The notes beneath the pieces are model-generated. The model did not search any database, was not told where the DNA came from, and worked only from the letters and a program-made list of their open reading frames with translations. A program made the position numbers and the translations under genes. A DNA stretch of 64,000 nucleotides from an uncultured Lachnospiraceae bacterium (GTDB lineage Bacteria; Bacillota; Clostridia; Lachnospirales; Lachnospiraceae), in the NCBI GenBank assembly GCA_951800685.1, contig CATOJY010000006.1:1-64000 (forward strand). The letters run 5' to 3'. This document shows positions 36,754 to 45,017 of the stretch, piece after piece. Numbering within the stretch: the first letter of the stretch is position 1; every line of letters begins with the position of its first letter.

Positions 36754-37359
36754 TCACCTATCCTTTACATCTGTTCCTTTATTGGGACGCATCACCCTGC
36801 AGGGATTCCCATAGGCTATTACATTATCAGGAATATCTTTCGTCACCACGCTGCCTGCACCGATCACTACGTTATCCCCAATCGTCACTCCTGGCATAAT
36901 GATCACACCACCACCGATCCAGACATTATTCCCGATCACAATCGGGGCTGTCTGCGTCTTACAGAATTCAAAAGAACCATCTTCTCTTGGCTCTCCAAAC
37001 CGCTCTGCCGCATCCGTAGGATGAAATGCAGTATACATCTGTACATTTGGTGCGATCAGTGCATTGTCCCCGATAATAATCCTATTATCATCTAAAAAGG
37101 TGCAATTCATATTCACTTCACAGTTATTTCCAAAATAAATGTTGTTGCCATAATCCACAAAAAAAGGCGCTGTAATCCAAAGATTCTTTCCCCTTCCCCC
37201 TAACAACTCTGTCAAGATACGCTCTTTTTCCTGTGCATTCTCAGAATCAGTCTGATTATAATCCCTCACAAGATTCTTAGCCTTATGCCACTGCGTCAAA
37301 AGCTCCTCATCCCCACAGTCATAAAGCTCTCCTGCCAGCATTTTTTCTCTTTCCGTCAC
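36754..37359 (-). CDS. Sugar O-acetyltransferase, LacA/Maa type
   Basis: Left-handed beta-helix acetyltransferase of 201 residues that transfers acetyl from acetyl-CoA to sugars such as maltose or galactosides. The Mac domain at the start (EREKMLAGELYDCGDEEL) and the hexapeptide-repeat region (IVIGNNVWIGGGVIIMPGV, TIGDNVVIGAGSVVTKDIP) are complete, with the catalytic histidine in YTAFHPTDAAER. GTG start at 37359 with AAGGAG 9 nt upstream. It leads the operon with the AraC gene. Confidence 0.9.
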   Translation of the reverse strand: MTEREKMLAGELYDCGDEELLTQWHKAKNLVRDYNQTDSENAQEKERILTELLGGRGKNLWITAPFFVDYGNNIYFGNNCEVNMNCTFLDDNRIIIGDNALIAPNVQMYTAFHPTDAAERFGEPREDGSFEFCKTQTAPIVIGNNVWIGGGVIIMPGVTIGDNVVIGAGSVVTKDIPDNVIAYGNPCRVMRPNKGTDVKDR

Positions 37360-37422
37360 TTATATGATCTCCTTTTCTGCATTGGTCATGATTATTTAGC
37401 TTATGTCTCCACAATTACGTAT

Positions 37423-37459
37423 ATCCGGTTATCCTGGATTACTCCACGATAAACCGGAT
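37423..37459. repeat. Inverted repeat after the rubrerythrin gene
   Basis: ATCCGGTTATC (from 37423) and GATAAACCGGAT (to 37459), one bulged base, with a 14-nt centre. It lies about 70 bp beyond the rubrerythrin stop and may end its transcript, although no T-run follows. Confidence 0.5.
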
Positions 37460-37528
37460 ACTCTCAATCACTACTCTTTAGTATACTTGCTCTACGACAA
37501 ATCCGCAGATCTGTCTGAGCATCTCCGA

Positions 37529-38065
37529 TCAATAGTTCTCTGCACAAACCTCAAAATAACTCTGCGGATGATTACATGTCGGACAAACTTCCGGCGCCTT
37601 TGTTCCCACTACAATATGACCGCAGTTACGGCACTCCCACACTTTAACCTCACTCTTGGAGAATACTTCCGCCATCTCAATATTCTTCAAAAGCGCACGA
37701 TATCTCTCCTCATGGTGTTTCTCGATCGCACCTACCAGACGAAACTTATCTGCCAGCTCCTTAAAACCTTCCTCCTCGGCTGTTTTCGCAAAGTTTTCAT
37801 ACATATCTGTCCATTCGAAATTCTCGCCATCTGCCGCTGCTGCCAGATTTGCTTTCGTATCGCCAATCCCGTTAAGCTCCTTAAACCACATCTTCGCATG
37901 TTCTTTCTCATTGTCCGCGGTCTTTAAGAATAACGAAGAAATTTGTTCATATCCCTCTTTCTTAGCAACAGAAGCAAAATAAGTATATTTATTTCTTGCC
38001 TGTGACTCCCCCGCAAACGCTGCTTCAAGATTCTTTTCTGTCTGTGTACCTGCGTACTTACTCAT
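37529..38065 (-). CDS. rbr: Rubrerythrin
   Basis: Cytoplasmic non-heme iron peroxidase that reduces hydrogen peroxide in anaerobes, 178 residues. The four-helix ferritin-like domain carries the diiron ligands (Glu20 in [11 protein letters not shown], Glu53 and His56 in [10 protein letters not shown], and the EKHHEERY helix). The C-terminal rubredoxin domain has Cys145/Cys148 and Cys161/Cys164. AAAGGAG is upstream. It follows the rubredoxin/glutamate-synthase-like gene and perR, which suggests shared control by peroxide. Confidence 0.96.
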   Translation of the reverse strand: MSKYAGTQTEKNLEAAFAGESQARNKYTYFASVAKKEGYEQISSLFLKTADNEKEHAKMWFKELNGIGDTKANLAAAADGENFEWTDMYENFAKTAEEEGFKELADKFRLVGAIEKHHEERYRALLKNIEMAEVFSKSEVKVWECRNCGHIVVGTKAPEVCPTCNHPQSYFEVCAENY

Positions 38066-38128
38066 TCTCCAACTCTCCTTTTCTTTTGTTAATATCTTAG
38101 CACTTCTCGACCAAGGAAGTATTCTCCT

Positions 38129-38165
38129 GTATAAGATCAGTCTGCAAAGCAGATTAATCTTATAC
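38129..38165 (-). terminator. Hairpin between the FMN oxidoreductase and rubrerythrin genes
   Basis: Long palindrome around CTGC-TTT-GCAG with outer arms GTATAAGAT/ATCTTATAC, touching the upstream stop codon. Possible terminator that leaves rubrerythrin under its own promoter, or an attenuator with read-through. Confidence 0.5.
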
Positions 38166-39580
38166 TATGCATGTACAATATTCGTATATTCCGAAATCTC
38201 CCTGTTGATTGTGCACAGATCCTCTGTCGACAGGGCATGGATATCCTCATGCCCTGTTATTCTTGCAAATGTTCTCAGCTCCTGGGCGGAACATTGCAGA
38301 TAGTTTGCCACTCTCTGGGCTGCTGCCTCATCATACAGCCGCCTGCGCAATTCTGGATCCTGTGTTGCCATTCCCACTGGACACATACCAGTCCCGCATA
38401 TACGATACTGCTGACATGCCGCTGCAACCATAGCTGCAGAAGCAATAGCCACAGCATCCGCTCCCATGGCAATCGCCTTAGCAAAATCCGATGAAACTCT
38501 CAATCCTCCAGTGATCACCAGATCAATCTGGGAATGCACGCTGTCCAGATATTTCCTTGCACGATAAAGCGCATAAATCGTAGGAACACTCGTAGAATCC
38601 CGTATAATTGCCGGAGACGCTCCGGTTGCACCGCCTCTCCCATCGATTGTGATAAAGTCTGGCTCTGCAAACACGCAATATTCCAAGTCTTTTTCGATCT
38701 TTCCTGCCGCAATCTTAATCCCGATTGGCCTGCCGCCGCTGCAGTCCCGTAAATTCTTCACCAGTGTTCTCAAATCTTCCTTCGTATTGATGCCAGGAAA
38801 TTTAGAGGGACTAATTACATCTTCCCCCAACGGTTTTTCACGAATCGCTGCAATCTCAGGCGTCACTTTGCTGCCCGGCAGATGACCACCCATTCCTGGT
38901 TTCGTCCCCTGTCCGATCTTAATCTCTATGGCGTCAGAAGTAGTCAGGTTTTCTGTTGTCACACTGTACAGATTCGGAACATATTCAAATATGTATTTGT
39001 GCGCTGCTGCCTTTTCTTCCGGCAGAATTCCTCCTTCACCACTACACATCGCCGTTCCCGCCATAGCGCTTCCTTTTGCCAGGGCAATCTTCGTCTCCTT
39101 CGACAACGCACCGAACGACATATGTGAAATATATACTGGCATATCAAGAACCATTGGCTTCTTAGCGTGTCTGCCAATCACAGTCTGCAAAGATACCTCT
39201 GCATGTTCTTCTAACGGCGGCGGATTCAGCTGTGCTCCCAACACAAGAATATCATCCCAATTTGGCATCTTCATCTGTGTTCCCATCGCCTCGATCGCTG
39301 GCTTTCCAGTGACGGCCATCTCATGAATTTCCTTGAAATACCGGTAATTGCTATCTGCCTTTCTCGTCTCCTTAGGATAATTCAGATCCATGCCCTGCCC
39401 AACGGCTGTAACAGTCATCTCTTCTTTCTCCTCAACTGTCTGCTCCTCTTCACCAGCCGAAACCGGCTCGAACTTCTCCACTGGCTGTTTACACATGGGA
39501 CATTCCTTCAATCCGGCAAAAGACCGCCCTTCCTTTTCTTCATCGAACTCATAGCCGCACACACTGCATTTGTACACCAT
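38165..39580 (-). CDS. Rubredoxin-fused glutamate synthase-like FMN oxidoreductase
   Basis: A 471-residue fusion. Residues 1-35 form a rubredoxin-type iron site (Cys5/Cys8 and Cys27/Cys30); after a charged linker, residues about 70-470 match the FMN-binding, glutamate-synthase central barrel (VITGGLRVSSDFAKAIAMGAD for the phosphate site, ITIDGRGGATGASP, and GGHLPGSKVTPEIA). A cysteine cluster, CRICGTGMCPVGMATQ, resembles the 3Fe-4S site of glutamate synthase. It lacks the amidotransferase domain, so it is not a complete glutamate synthase; an electron-transfer role with rubrerythrin is plausible. AGGAGGG is 7 nt before the ATG; perR ends 15 bp upstream. Confidence 0.85.
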   Translation of the reverse strand: MVYKCSVCGYEFDEEKEGRSFAGLKECPMCKQPVEKFEPVSAGEEEQTVEEKEEMTVTAVGQGMDLNYPKETRKADSNYRYFKEIHEMAVTGKPAIEAMGTQMKMPNWDDILVLGAQLNPPPLEEHAEVSLQTVIGRHAKKPMVLDMPVYISHMSFGALSKETKIALAKGSAMAGTAMCSGEGGILPEEKAAAHKYIFEYVPNLYSVTTENLTTSDAIEIKIGQGTKPGMGGHLPGSKVTPEIAAIREKPLGEDVISPSKFPGINTKEDLRTLVKNLRDCSGGRPIGIKIAAGKIEKDLEYCVFAEPDFITIDGRGGATGASPAIIRDSTSVPTIYALYRARKYLDSVHSQIDLVITGGLRVSSDFAKAIAMGADAVAIASAAMVAAACQQYRICGTGMCPVGMATQDPELRRRLYDEAAAQRVANYLQCSAQELRTFARITGHEDIHALSTEDLCTINREISEYTNIVHA

Positions 39581-39595
39581 AACCGCACCCTCCTG

Positions 39596-39970
39596 TCATT
39601 TGTCTTTCATTTCCTGTTTCCGACATTCTGGACAAAGATAAAATATTTTGAGATCATAAGACAAAATATTTTCTCCTAATTGCAATTTTAGTTTCTCTGT
39701 CAGATCTTCGAAAGACATATCCGATATTTTTCCACATCTTTTACACACCAGATGATCATGCCGCTGTATTCTGTCATAGCGGTCTGGTGAACCTTCAAGA
39801 GATACTTTTCTGATCAGTTCCTTTTCACATAACATATTCAGGTTATTATATATCGTGGCCAAAACAACACTTGGTGCCTTCCTCTTTAAAATAAGGAAGA
39901 TCTGCTCCGCTGTCATGTGATCATAGGACTCGTTTATGATATTTAAGATCATTTCTGCATATTTTTTCAT
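39596..39970 (-). CDS. perR: Peroxide-responsive repressor PerR (Fur family)
   Basis: Metal-dependent repressor of 124 residues. Aligned by eye with B. subtilis PerR it keeps all regulatory metal ligands: His18 (HMTAEQI), Asp65 (RYDR; Asp marks PerR, not Fur), His71 and His73, Asp84, plus the structural zinc cysteines 76/79 and 113/116. The helix-turn-helix is SVVLATIYNNLNMLCE. It lacks about 20 residues of the usual N-terminal helix; an in-frame TAG just before the start excludes a longer form. A perfect PerR box lies in its promoter, implying autoregulation. First gene of the unit with the rubredoxin-fused oxidoreductase. Confidence 0.9.
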   Translation of the reverse strand: MKKYAEMILNIINESYDHMTAEQIFLILKRKAPSVVLATIYNNLNMLCEKELIRKVSLEGSPDRYDRIQRHDHLVCKRCGKISDMSFEDLTEKLKLQLGENILSYDLKIFYLCPECRKQEMKDK

Positions 39971-39984
39971 ATCTCCATCCTAAA

Positions 39985-39999
39985 TTAGAATTATTCTAA
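39985..39999. promoter_or_regulatory. PerR box
   Basis: TTAGAATTATTCTAA matches the PerR consensus TTANAATNATTNTAA at every fixed position. It starts right after the -10 element of the perR promoter, where repressor binding would block transcription. Confidence 0.85.
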
Positions 40000-40027
40000 T
40001 TATAATCTTTTTTCTGGCAAAGGGCAA
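39999..40027 (-). promoter_or_regulatory. perR promoter
   Basis: On the minus strand TTGCCC (40022-40027), 17 bp, TATAAT (39999-40004), overlapping the PerR box by one base. Confidence 0.7.
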
Positions 40028-40046
40028 GTCAGTTTTTTATTTTCTC

Positions 40047-41264
40047 TTACCAGCTTTTCTCAAATATCATGCCCCAGTCTAACTGAAATGGATTATCAGA
40101 CGATGCCTTGATCTCTTCATAAATCTCCCGTCGTTCTTCACTGCTTTCTCCCGCCCAATATTCGTATCCAATAAAATAACTCTCCATAAAATCATCCCAG
40201 GAATGAAAAGCAGCCTGAATCGTTTCCGCAGTCTCCAACGACTTATCCAGAGCTTCCTCCTCTGTATAATAGCCTGCAAGGTAATAATAGCCAAGAAGTG
40301 ACATTGCACGGCTGTAATCCCATCCTGCCACAGTGTTAGGGCCATATTGTTCATATAATGTGAGCCAATCCGCATATTTCTGTGCTTCTTCCTCATCCAC
40401 TTCAAAATTTTCCAAAACTATATCAGCCCTCTCCTCTACAGGTGCATCCGCCACCCCAGCTTCCATAAGATATTCCATTTCTTCTACAAAAGAAATACGG
40501 TGCCCTTCTTGTAAAAGCCAGTCCATTGTCTCATCTGCACTTGCACGATCTGTGACTTCCCACCACTCACTCAACAGACTCTGCACAATGTTCTTACTGC
40601 TTTCATCTGCCGAAGATCCACCGAACATTGTATAGTCCCATCCATTTGACACTGTCAGAACAGCGCATGTATTGTTAAACCACTGAACAGTATCGCTGCC
40701 TCCTGCAACAGAGGTATTTTCGATCTCTGGCGCTGTTTCCTGAAAAGAAACGCACACATTATCAAAGTATTCTTCCCTTGCTGCATCAATCCTGTTCGCC
40801 ATATATAGGATGCCGTAATAAGCATACTCTGTCTGTCCATACAGAACACGGCCATCACCGGTTGAATTTTCCAACCTTACCTTACAACTGTCTGTCCCTG
40901 CTACATCCATGCCCGAAACAGATGGGCTGTCCACAGATTGGATTTCCGACATCTCCCAGGAAGTGTTCACCAATTCCTTAAAATTATCCATGTCACTGAT
41001 GTTATAAATATGTTTCGGCATCTGCGTAACAATAATTGCCTCAGATCCATTTTCACTTGCCATGGCGATCCATCCTTCTGCTGCCCAGCTTAATTCCTCC
41101 TCTACAATCCCTTCCTGTACTACCCATTCCTTATTCATTTGAATGCTTACCGTCTGGTCTTTGGAAGTAAATTCTTTCATGACCACTTCCTTACTGCCGC
41201 ATCCCGCCAGCACGACCATGACAATAAACGCGGCAATCATGCTTTTTTTCTTTACATTCTTCAT
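40047..41264 (-). CDS. Lipoprotein with C-terminal DUF1266 domain
   Basis: Predicted surface lipoprotein of 405 residues; the signal peptide ends in LAGC (Cys22). Residues about 30-170 look like a beta-rich PsbP/DUF-type module (QTVSIQMNKEWVVQEG). The C-terminal 200 residues fit DUF1266, recognised by AGWDYSRAMSLLGYYYLAGYYTEEEAL and SWDDFMESYFIGYEYWAG. No function is known for this domain. AGGAGG lies before the ATG. It is 20 bp from the perR promoter region but has its own transcription direction toward it, so read-through into perR is possible. Confidence 0.75.
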   Translation of the reverse strand: MKNVKKKSMIAAFIVMVVLAGCGSKEVVMKEFTSKDQTVSIQMNKEWVVQEGIVEEELSWAAEGWIAMASENGSEAIIVTQMPKHIYNISDMDNFKELVNTSWEMSEIQSVDSPSVSGMDVAGTDSCKVRLENSTGDGRVLYGQTEYAYYGILYMANRIDAAREEYFDNVCVSFQETAPEIENTSVAGGSDTVQWFNNTCAVLTVSNGWDYTMFGGSSADESSKNIVQSLLSEWWEVTDRASADETMDWLLQEGHRISFVEEMEYLMEAGVADAPVEERADIVLENFEVDEEEAQKYADWLTLYEQYGPNTVAGWDYSRAMSLLGYYYLAGYYTEEEALDKSLETAETIQAAFHSWDDFMESYFIGYEYWAGESSEERREIYEEIKASSDNPFQLDWGMIFEKSW

Positions 41265-41433
41265 TACCTTTTCCTCCTGAACATTTTATTTTGAGCAGCC
41301 ACTGTAAATCGTATCTGCATAGATGCTGTACTACTGGTCTATCTCTCCAGATTCTCCTTATAAATTGCAGTTATCTGTTCCCAATCCGAGTAAACGTTAT
41401 AGATCCTTTTCTCTTCCTTCTGTTTCACAACCA

Positions 41434-41622
41434 CTACCCTTCTACAACCATATTCTCCAATGCAAACTCCAGACACAGCTGCATGATCTCATTACGTGTT
41501 CTGCCAGTCTCTTTAGCAGCCCGGTCCACCTCCATCAACATATCGACCGGAAGTCTCATGGAAATGACTTTAGATTCACTCGTATATTTCTGAGTATGAA
41601 TGATGAGTTTCTTCTCTTCCAA
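41434..41622 (-). CDS. Ribbon-helix-helix DNA-binding protein
   Basis: A 62-residue protein with the MetJ/Arc/CopG pattern: a beta strand (SKVISMRLPVDM) and two helices (LMEVDRAAKETG and TRNEIMQLCLEFALENM). Start is TTG at 41622 with GGAGG 9 nt upstream. No toxin gene is adjacent, so it is not obviously an antitoxin; a small regulator is more likely. Confidence 0.75.
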   Translation of the reverse strand: MEEKKLIIHTQKYTSESKVISMRLPVDMLMEVDRAAKETGRTRNEIMQLCLEFALENMVVEG

Positions 41623-41733
41623 AATTATATACCTCCATTTATGAATACTATTTTAGTACAAATGTATTCTTGCGTCAACTGCGCTGCTTGTGCTACTATT
41701 TTCTAAATTCTGCTCAACAGGGAGGTATCCACA

Positions 41734-42654
41734 ATGAAGATTGACAGGCTTATCGGTATCTTATCCATTCTTCTACAGAAAGATATCGTCACAGCGCCCT
41801 ATCTTGCCGAACACTTCGAAGTTTCCAGACGAACCATTAACCGCGATATCGAAGATTTGTGCAAGGCTGGTATTCCTATAGTGACCAGGCAAGGAACTGG
41901 AGGAGGTATTTCTATCATGGAAAACTATCGGATAGAGCGTACCCTATTGACAACCAAGGAAATGCAGGACATCCTCGCTGGCCTGCGTAGTCTTGACAGT
42001 ATTAACGGCACCAACCGTTATGGTCAGCTTATGGAGAAACTATCCACTGGTTCTTCAGATTTTATGTCTGGCGGACAATCTGTGCTGATCGATCTTTCTT
42101 CCTGGTACAAGGACGCTCTCGCCCCCAGGATCGAACTGATCCGCAGCGCCATCGACAATTGTCTGGAACTGGATTTCCTGTACTATAGTCCTTCTGGAGA
42201 AAGTACCAGAAATATTGAGCCCTACTATCTGATTTTTCAATGGGCAAATTGGTATGTATGGGGATGGTGTAAGCAGCGCAAAGATTTTAGATTGTTCAAA
42301 TTAAACCGTATGGACAGACTACAGCAATCCAACACGCGCTTTGTGAAAAAACCTGTTCCTTTACCAGATTTAAAGACCAAACGGATCTTTCCTGGCGGTA
42401 TTCAAGTAAAGGCTTTGTTCCATGCCGAATGTAAATGGAGACTGGTAGAAGAATTCGGAACAAAATGTTTTACAGAACAGGAGAACGGAAAGTTATTATT
42501 TCATGCAGACTATACCCATAAAGAAAACCTGGTCACGTGGCTTCTCACCTTCCGTGACCAGGTAGAGCTGCTTGAACCCATAGAAATACGGGAAGAACTG
42601 CGGACGGTATTGATCAATACCTTAAAAATATATGACACCCACAAAAGCAGCTGA
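41734..42654 (+). CDS. WYL-domain transcriptional regulator, YafY type
   Basis: A 306-residue regulator: N-terminal DeoR-like helix-turn-helix (DIVTAPYLAEHFEVSRRTINRDIEDL), a middle region, and a C-terminal WYL domain from about 140 (LDFLYYSPSGESTRNIEPYYLIFQWANWYVWGWC) with a further WCX-like part. WYL domains bind ligands such as nucleotides or DNA ends. GGGAGG is 7 nt before the ATG. It is divergent from the ribbon-helix-helix gene and monocistronic; the target is unknown. Confidence 0.87.
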   Translation: MKIDRLIGILSILLQKDIVTAPYLAEHFEVSRRTINRDIEDLCKAGIPIVTRQGTGGGISIMENYRIERTLLTTKEMQDILAGLRSLDSINGTNRYGQLMEKLSTGSSDFMSGGQSVLIDLSSWYKDALAPRIELIRSAIDNCLELDFLYYSPSGESTRNIEPYYLIFQWANWYVWGWCKQRKDFRLFKLNRMDRLQQSNTRFVKKPVPLPDLKTKRIFPGGIQVKALFHAECKWRLVEEFGTKCFTEQENGKLLFHADYTHKENLVTWLLTFRDQVELLEPIEIREELRTVLINTLKIYDTHKSS

Positions 42655-42669
42655 CTCTTCTTGACACCG

Positions 42670-43059
42670 TTAGCAATCATAGACCATTCCATGACTGTCA
42701 TAATAATTCTTAATTGCTGCCTTGACTGCCTCCTCTTCCAGCACAGAACAATGCACTTTATGTGCCGGCAGACCGTCGAGCGCTTCTGTAACTGCCTTAT
42801 TCGTCAGTTTTAGAACCTCCGAAACCGGCTTTCCTTTGATCAGTTCTGTCGCCATAGAGCTTGACGCGATCGCAGAACCGCATCCGAAAGTTTCAAATTT
42901 CACATCTGTTACAACCGCATGATCAATCTTCAGATAAATCTTCATGATATCCCCGCATTTGCCATTGCCGGCTTCTCCCACACCATCTGCATTTTCTATC
43001 GATCCAACATTCCGTGGATTTCTAAAGTGATCCATCACTTTTTCACTGTATAATGCCAT
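42670..43059 (-). CDS. nifU: Iron-sulfur cluster scaffold protein NifU/IscU
   Basis: Scaffold for Fe-S assembly, 129 residues, IscU-type. The three cluster-binding cysteines lie in GNGKCGD, TFGCGSA and VHCSVLEEEAVK. The start MALYSEKVMDHF has AGGAG 7 nt upstream; the open frame before it is not family sequence. It lies 77 bp after nifS and works with it. Confidence 0.94.
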   Translation of the reverse strand: MALYSEKVMDHFRNPRNVGSIENADGVGEAGNGKCGDIMKIYLKIDHAVVTDVKFETFGCGSAIASSSMATELIKGKPVSEVLKLTNKAVTEALDGLPAHKVHCSVLEEEAVKAAIKNYYDSHGMVYDC

Positions 43060-43136
43060 ATCAGTTCTCCTCTTCCTTTCAATCATTCCTCTCAAATCCG
43101 GTGACGCCTCAGATCCGGTAGCTGCTGCACAGATCT

Positions 43137-44324
43137 CTATGGAATTAGAAACTCTCTTCTCCCATGGATCTTATCTTTCCATAGAGGTGATATATTCCGC
43201 AGATAGTCAACTATTTCCGGTACTGCACGTAATATTTCGTCTATCTCTTCTTCCGTATTATCAGCGCTAAGCGACAGCCTTAAAGAACCATGCGCAATTT
43301 CATGTGGTCTGCCAACTGCCAGCAGTACATGGCTGGGATCAAGTGATCCAGAGGTACAAGCGGAGCCGGAAGAAGCGCAGATTCCTCTGTCATCTAACAA
43401 TAAAAGCAGGCTCTCCCCTTCGATTCCTTCAAAACAGAAGTTTACATTGCCAGGCAGGCGGTTAATCATATCCCCGTTCAAGACTGAGTGAGGAATCTTA
43501 GAAAGTCCATCAATGAGACGATTCCGCAGTATCAACAATTTCCTGTTATGAGTCTCTATATTTGCGCAGGATTCCTCCAAGGCAGACGCCATACCCATGA
43601 TTGCTGGCACATTCTCTGTTCCGCCTCGTCTGCCCCGTTCCTGCGCTCCACCTTCAATCAGATTCGTCAGCCAGACCCCCTGTCTTGCATACAGCGCCCC
43701 AATTCCTTTCGGTCCATGGAACTTATGGGACGAAAGAGAAAGCATGTCTATATTTTGTTTTTGTACATCAATTTCCAGATGTCCTGCTGCCTGTACTGCA
43801 TCCGTATGAAACAATATTTTTTTCGCCCTGCATATAGCGCCGATCTCAGAAATAGGCATAACGGAACCTATTTCATTGTTGGCATACATAATCGTCACAA
43901 GACAGGTATCTTCCCTTACCGCTTCTGCTACCTGTTCCGGATACACCATACCATTTTCATGAACATCCAAAAGTTCTATCTCAAAACCTTCCTTTTCCAG
44001 TTTGCGCAGCGTATGCAGCACCGCATGATGTTCAAACGCTGAAGAAACTATATGTTTTTTCCCTGACCTCTCCCCCAATCTGGCCGCTGAAAGGATCGCC
44101 TGGTTATCTGCCTCGCTCCCACCAGAAGTGAAATAAATCTCCTTGGCCGTGGCTTTGATACAGCCAGCAATGCGTTCTCTCGCAGACTGCAGTGCCTCCG
44201 CTGCCTTCTGTCCGGCCCGATACAGACTGGAAGGATTCCCCCAAATCTCTTCCATATAAGGAAGCATCGCATGAATAGCAGCTTTGCTCATTTTTGTTGT
44301 TGCTGCATTGTCTGCATAGATCAT
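43137..44324 (-). CDS. nifS: Cysteine desulfurase NifS/IscS
   Basis: Pyridoxal phosphate enzyme that takes sulfur from cysteine for cluster assembly, 395 residues. The start MIYADNAATT is family-typical (an ATG 36 bp upstream has a poor site). The PLP lysine is Lys201 in SSHKFHGPKG, and the active-site loop cysteine is Cys323 in SSGSACTSG. It heads the nifS-nifU operon, divergent from the Rrf2 regulator. Confidence 0.95.
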   Translation of the reverse strand: MIYADNAATTKMSKAAIHAMLPYMEEIWGNPSSLYRAGQKAAEALQSARERIAGCIKATAKEIYFTSGGSEADNQAILSAARLGERSGKKHIVSSAFEHHAVLHTLRKLEKEGFEIELLDVHENGMVYPEQVAEAVREDTCLVTIMYANNEIGSVMPISEIGAICRAKKILFHTDAVQAAGHLEIDVQKQNIDMLSLSSHKFHGPKGIGALYARQGVWLTNLIEGGAQERGRRGGTENVPAIMGMASALEESCANIETHNRKLLILRNRLIDGLSKIPHSVLNGDMINRLPGNVNFCFEGIEGESLLLLLDDRGICASSGSACTSGSLDPSHVLLAVGRPHEIAHGSLRLSLSADNTEEEIDEILRAVPEIVDYLRNISPLWKDKIHGRREFLIP

Positions 44325-44380
44325 TATCTTAATCCTGCCTTTCCTTTTCCTGTCTTCCATTACTTTTCTTTTCTGAATAC

Positions 44381-44409
44381 AGAATATCTTATTAAACCTA
44401 CTTTGTCAA
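44381..44409 (-). promoter_or_regulatory. nifS promoter
   Basis: On the minus strand TTGACA (44404-44409), 17 bp, TATTCT (44381-44386). TAGGTTTA-like motifs overlap it and could be operators of the divergent Rrf2 protein. Confidence 0.7.
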
Positions 44410-44450
44410 TAGGTTAATTGGTATTATATAACCAGCCAATCCATTGCAGC

Positions 44451-44483
44451 TTGAAATTCCCTATTACCTTGTATTATAATAGG
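44451..44483 (+). promoter_or_regulatory. rrf2 promoter with overlapping inverted repeat
   Basis: TTGAAA (44451-44456), 18 bp, TATAAT (44475-44480). An inverted repeat CCTATTA (44460-44466) / TAATAGG (44477-44483) overlaps the -10, a likely operator for autoregulation. Confidence 0.6.
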
Positions 44484-44505
44484 TTTATAGAAAGAGAGGT
44501 TTATG

Positions 44506-44931
44506 ATGATTTCAACCAAAGGAAGATATGCTCTGCGTGTTATGCTTGATCTCGCACAGCAAAATCCCGATTGCTTTACACCATTAGATGAAATTGCATC
44601 CAGACAGGGAATTTCTAAGAAGTATTTAGAGATTATTCTGAAGGCTCTTGTCCAGGAAAAACTGCTTAAAGGCCTGCGTGGTAAAGGAGGCGGTTATAAA
44701 CTGACGCGTCTTCCACAAGAATATACCGTTGGCGAGATCCTGGAACTGACAGAAGGAACGCTTGCCACAGTAGCCTGTCTGCAGATGGATTCCGAACTTT
44801 GTGAAAGAGCAGATTCCTGCCTTACCCTGCCGATGTGGAAACAATATGACAAGATGGTGCATGATTTCTTTTACAATATTACATTAAAAGATTTGCTAAG
44901 CGGAAAGGACGCGGACTATCTGCAGAAATAA
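44506..44931 (+). CDS. iscR: Rrf2-family regulator, IscR-like
   Basis: Winged-helix regulator of 141 residues (MISTKGRYALRVMLDLA, wing ISKKYLEIILKALVQEKLLKGLRGKGGGYKL). Three cysteines, C91, C99 and C105, match the spacing style of the Fe-S ligands of IscR (CLQMDSELCERADSC) and favour IscR over the cysteine regulator CymR. GAGAGG lies 6 nt before the second of two tandem ATGs, which is taken as start. Divergent from nifS-nifU, which it probably represses when clusters are plentiful. Confidence 0.87.
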   Translation: MISTKGRYALRVMLDLAQQNPDCFTPLDEIASRQGISKKYLEIILKALVQEKLLKGLRGKGGGYKLTRLPQEYTVGEILELTEGTLATVACLQMDSELCERADSCLTLPMWKQYDKMVHDFFYNITLKDLLSGKDADYLQK

Positions 44932-44946
44932 ATAATATATATTAGC

Positions 44947-44970
44947 AACACGACATACAGATGTCATGTT
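44947..44970 (+). terminator. Hairpin after iscR
   Basis: AACACGACAT and ATGTCATGTT (one mismatch) around a 4-nt loop, 16 bp after the stop. No clear T-run; weak terminator or partial read-through to the next gene. Confidence 0.4.
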
Positions 44971-45017
44971 ATGCGTGATACACTACTTATAAAACACACA
45001 AAGGAGAGATTCTTCTT

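Noticed and set aside
41434-41622. Antitoxin of a toxin-antitoxin pair
   Set aside because: The ribbon-helix-helix protein has no adjacent toxin gene on either side.
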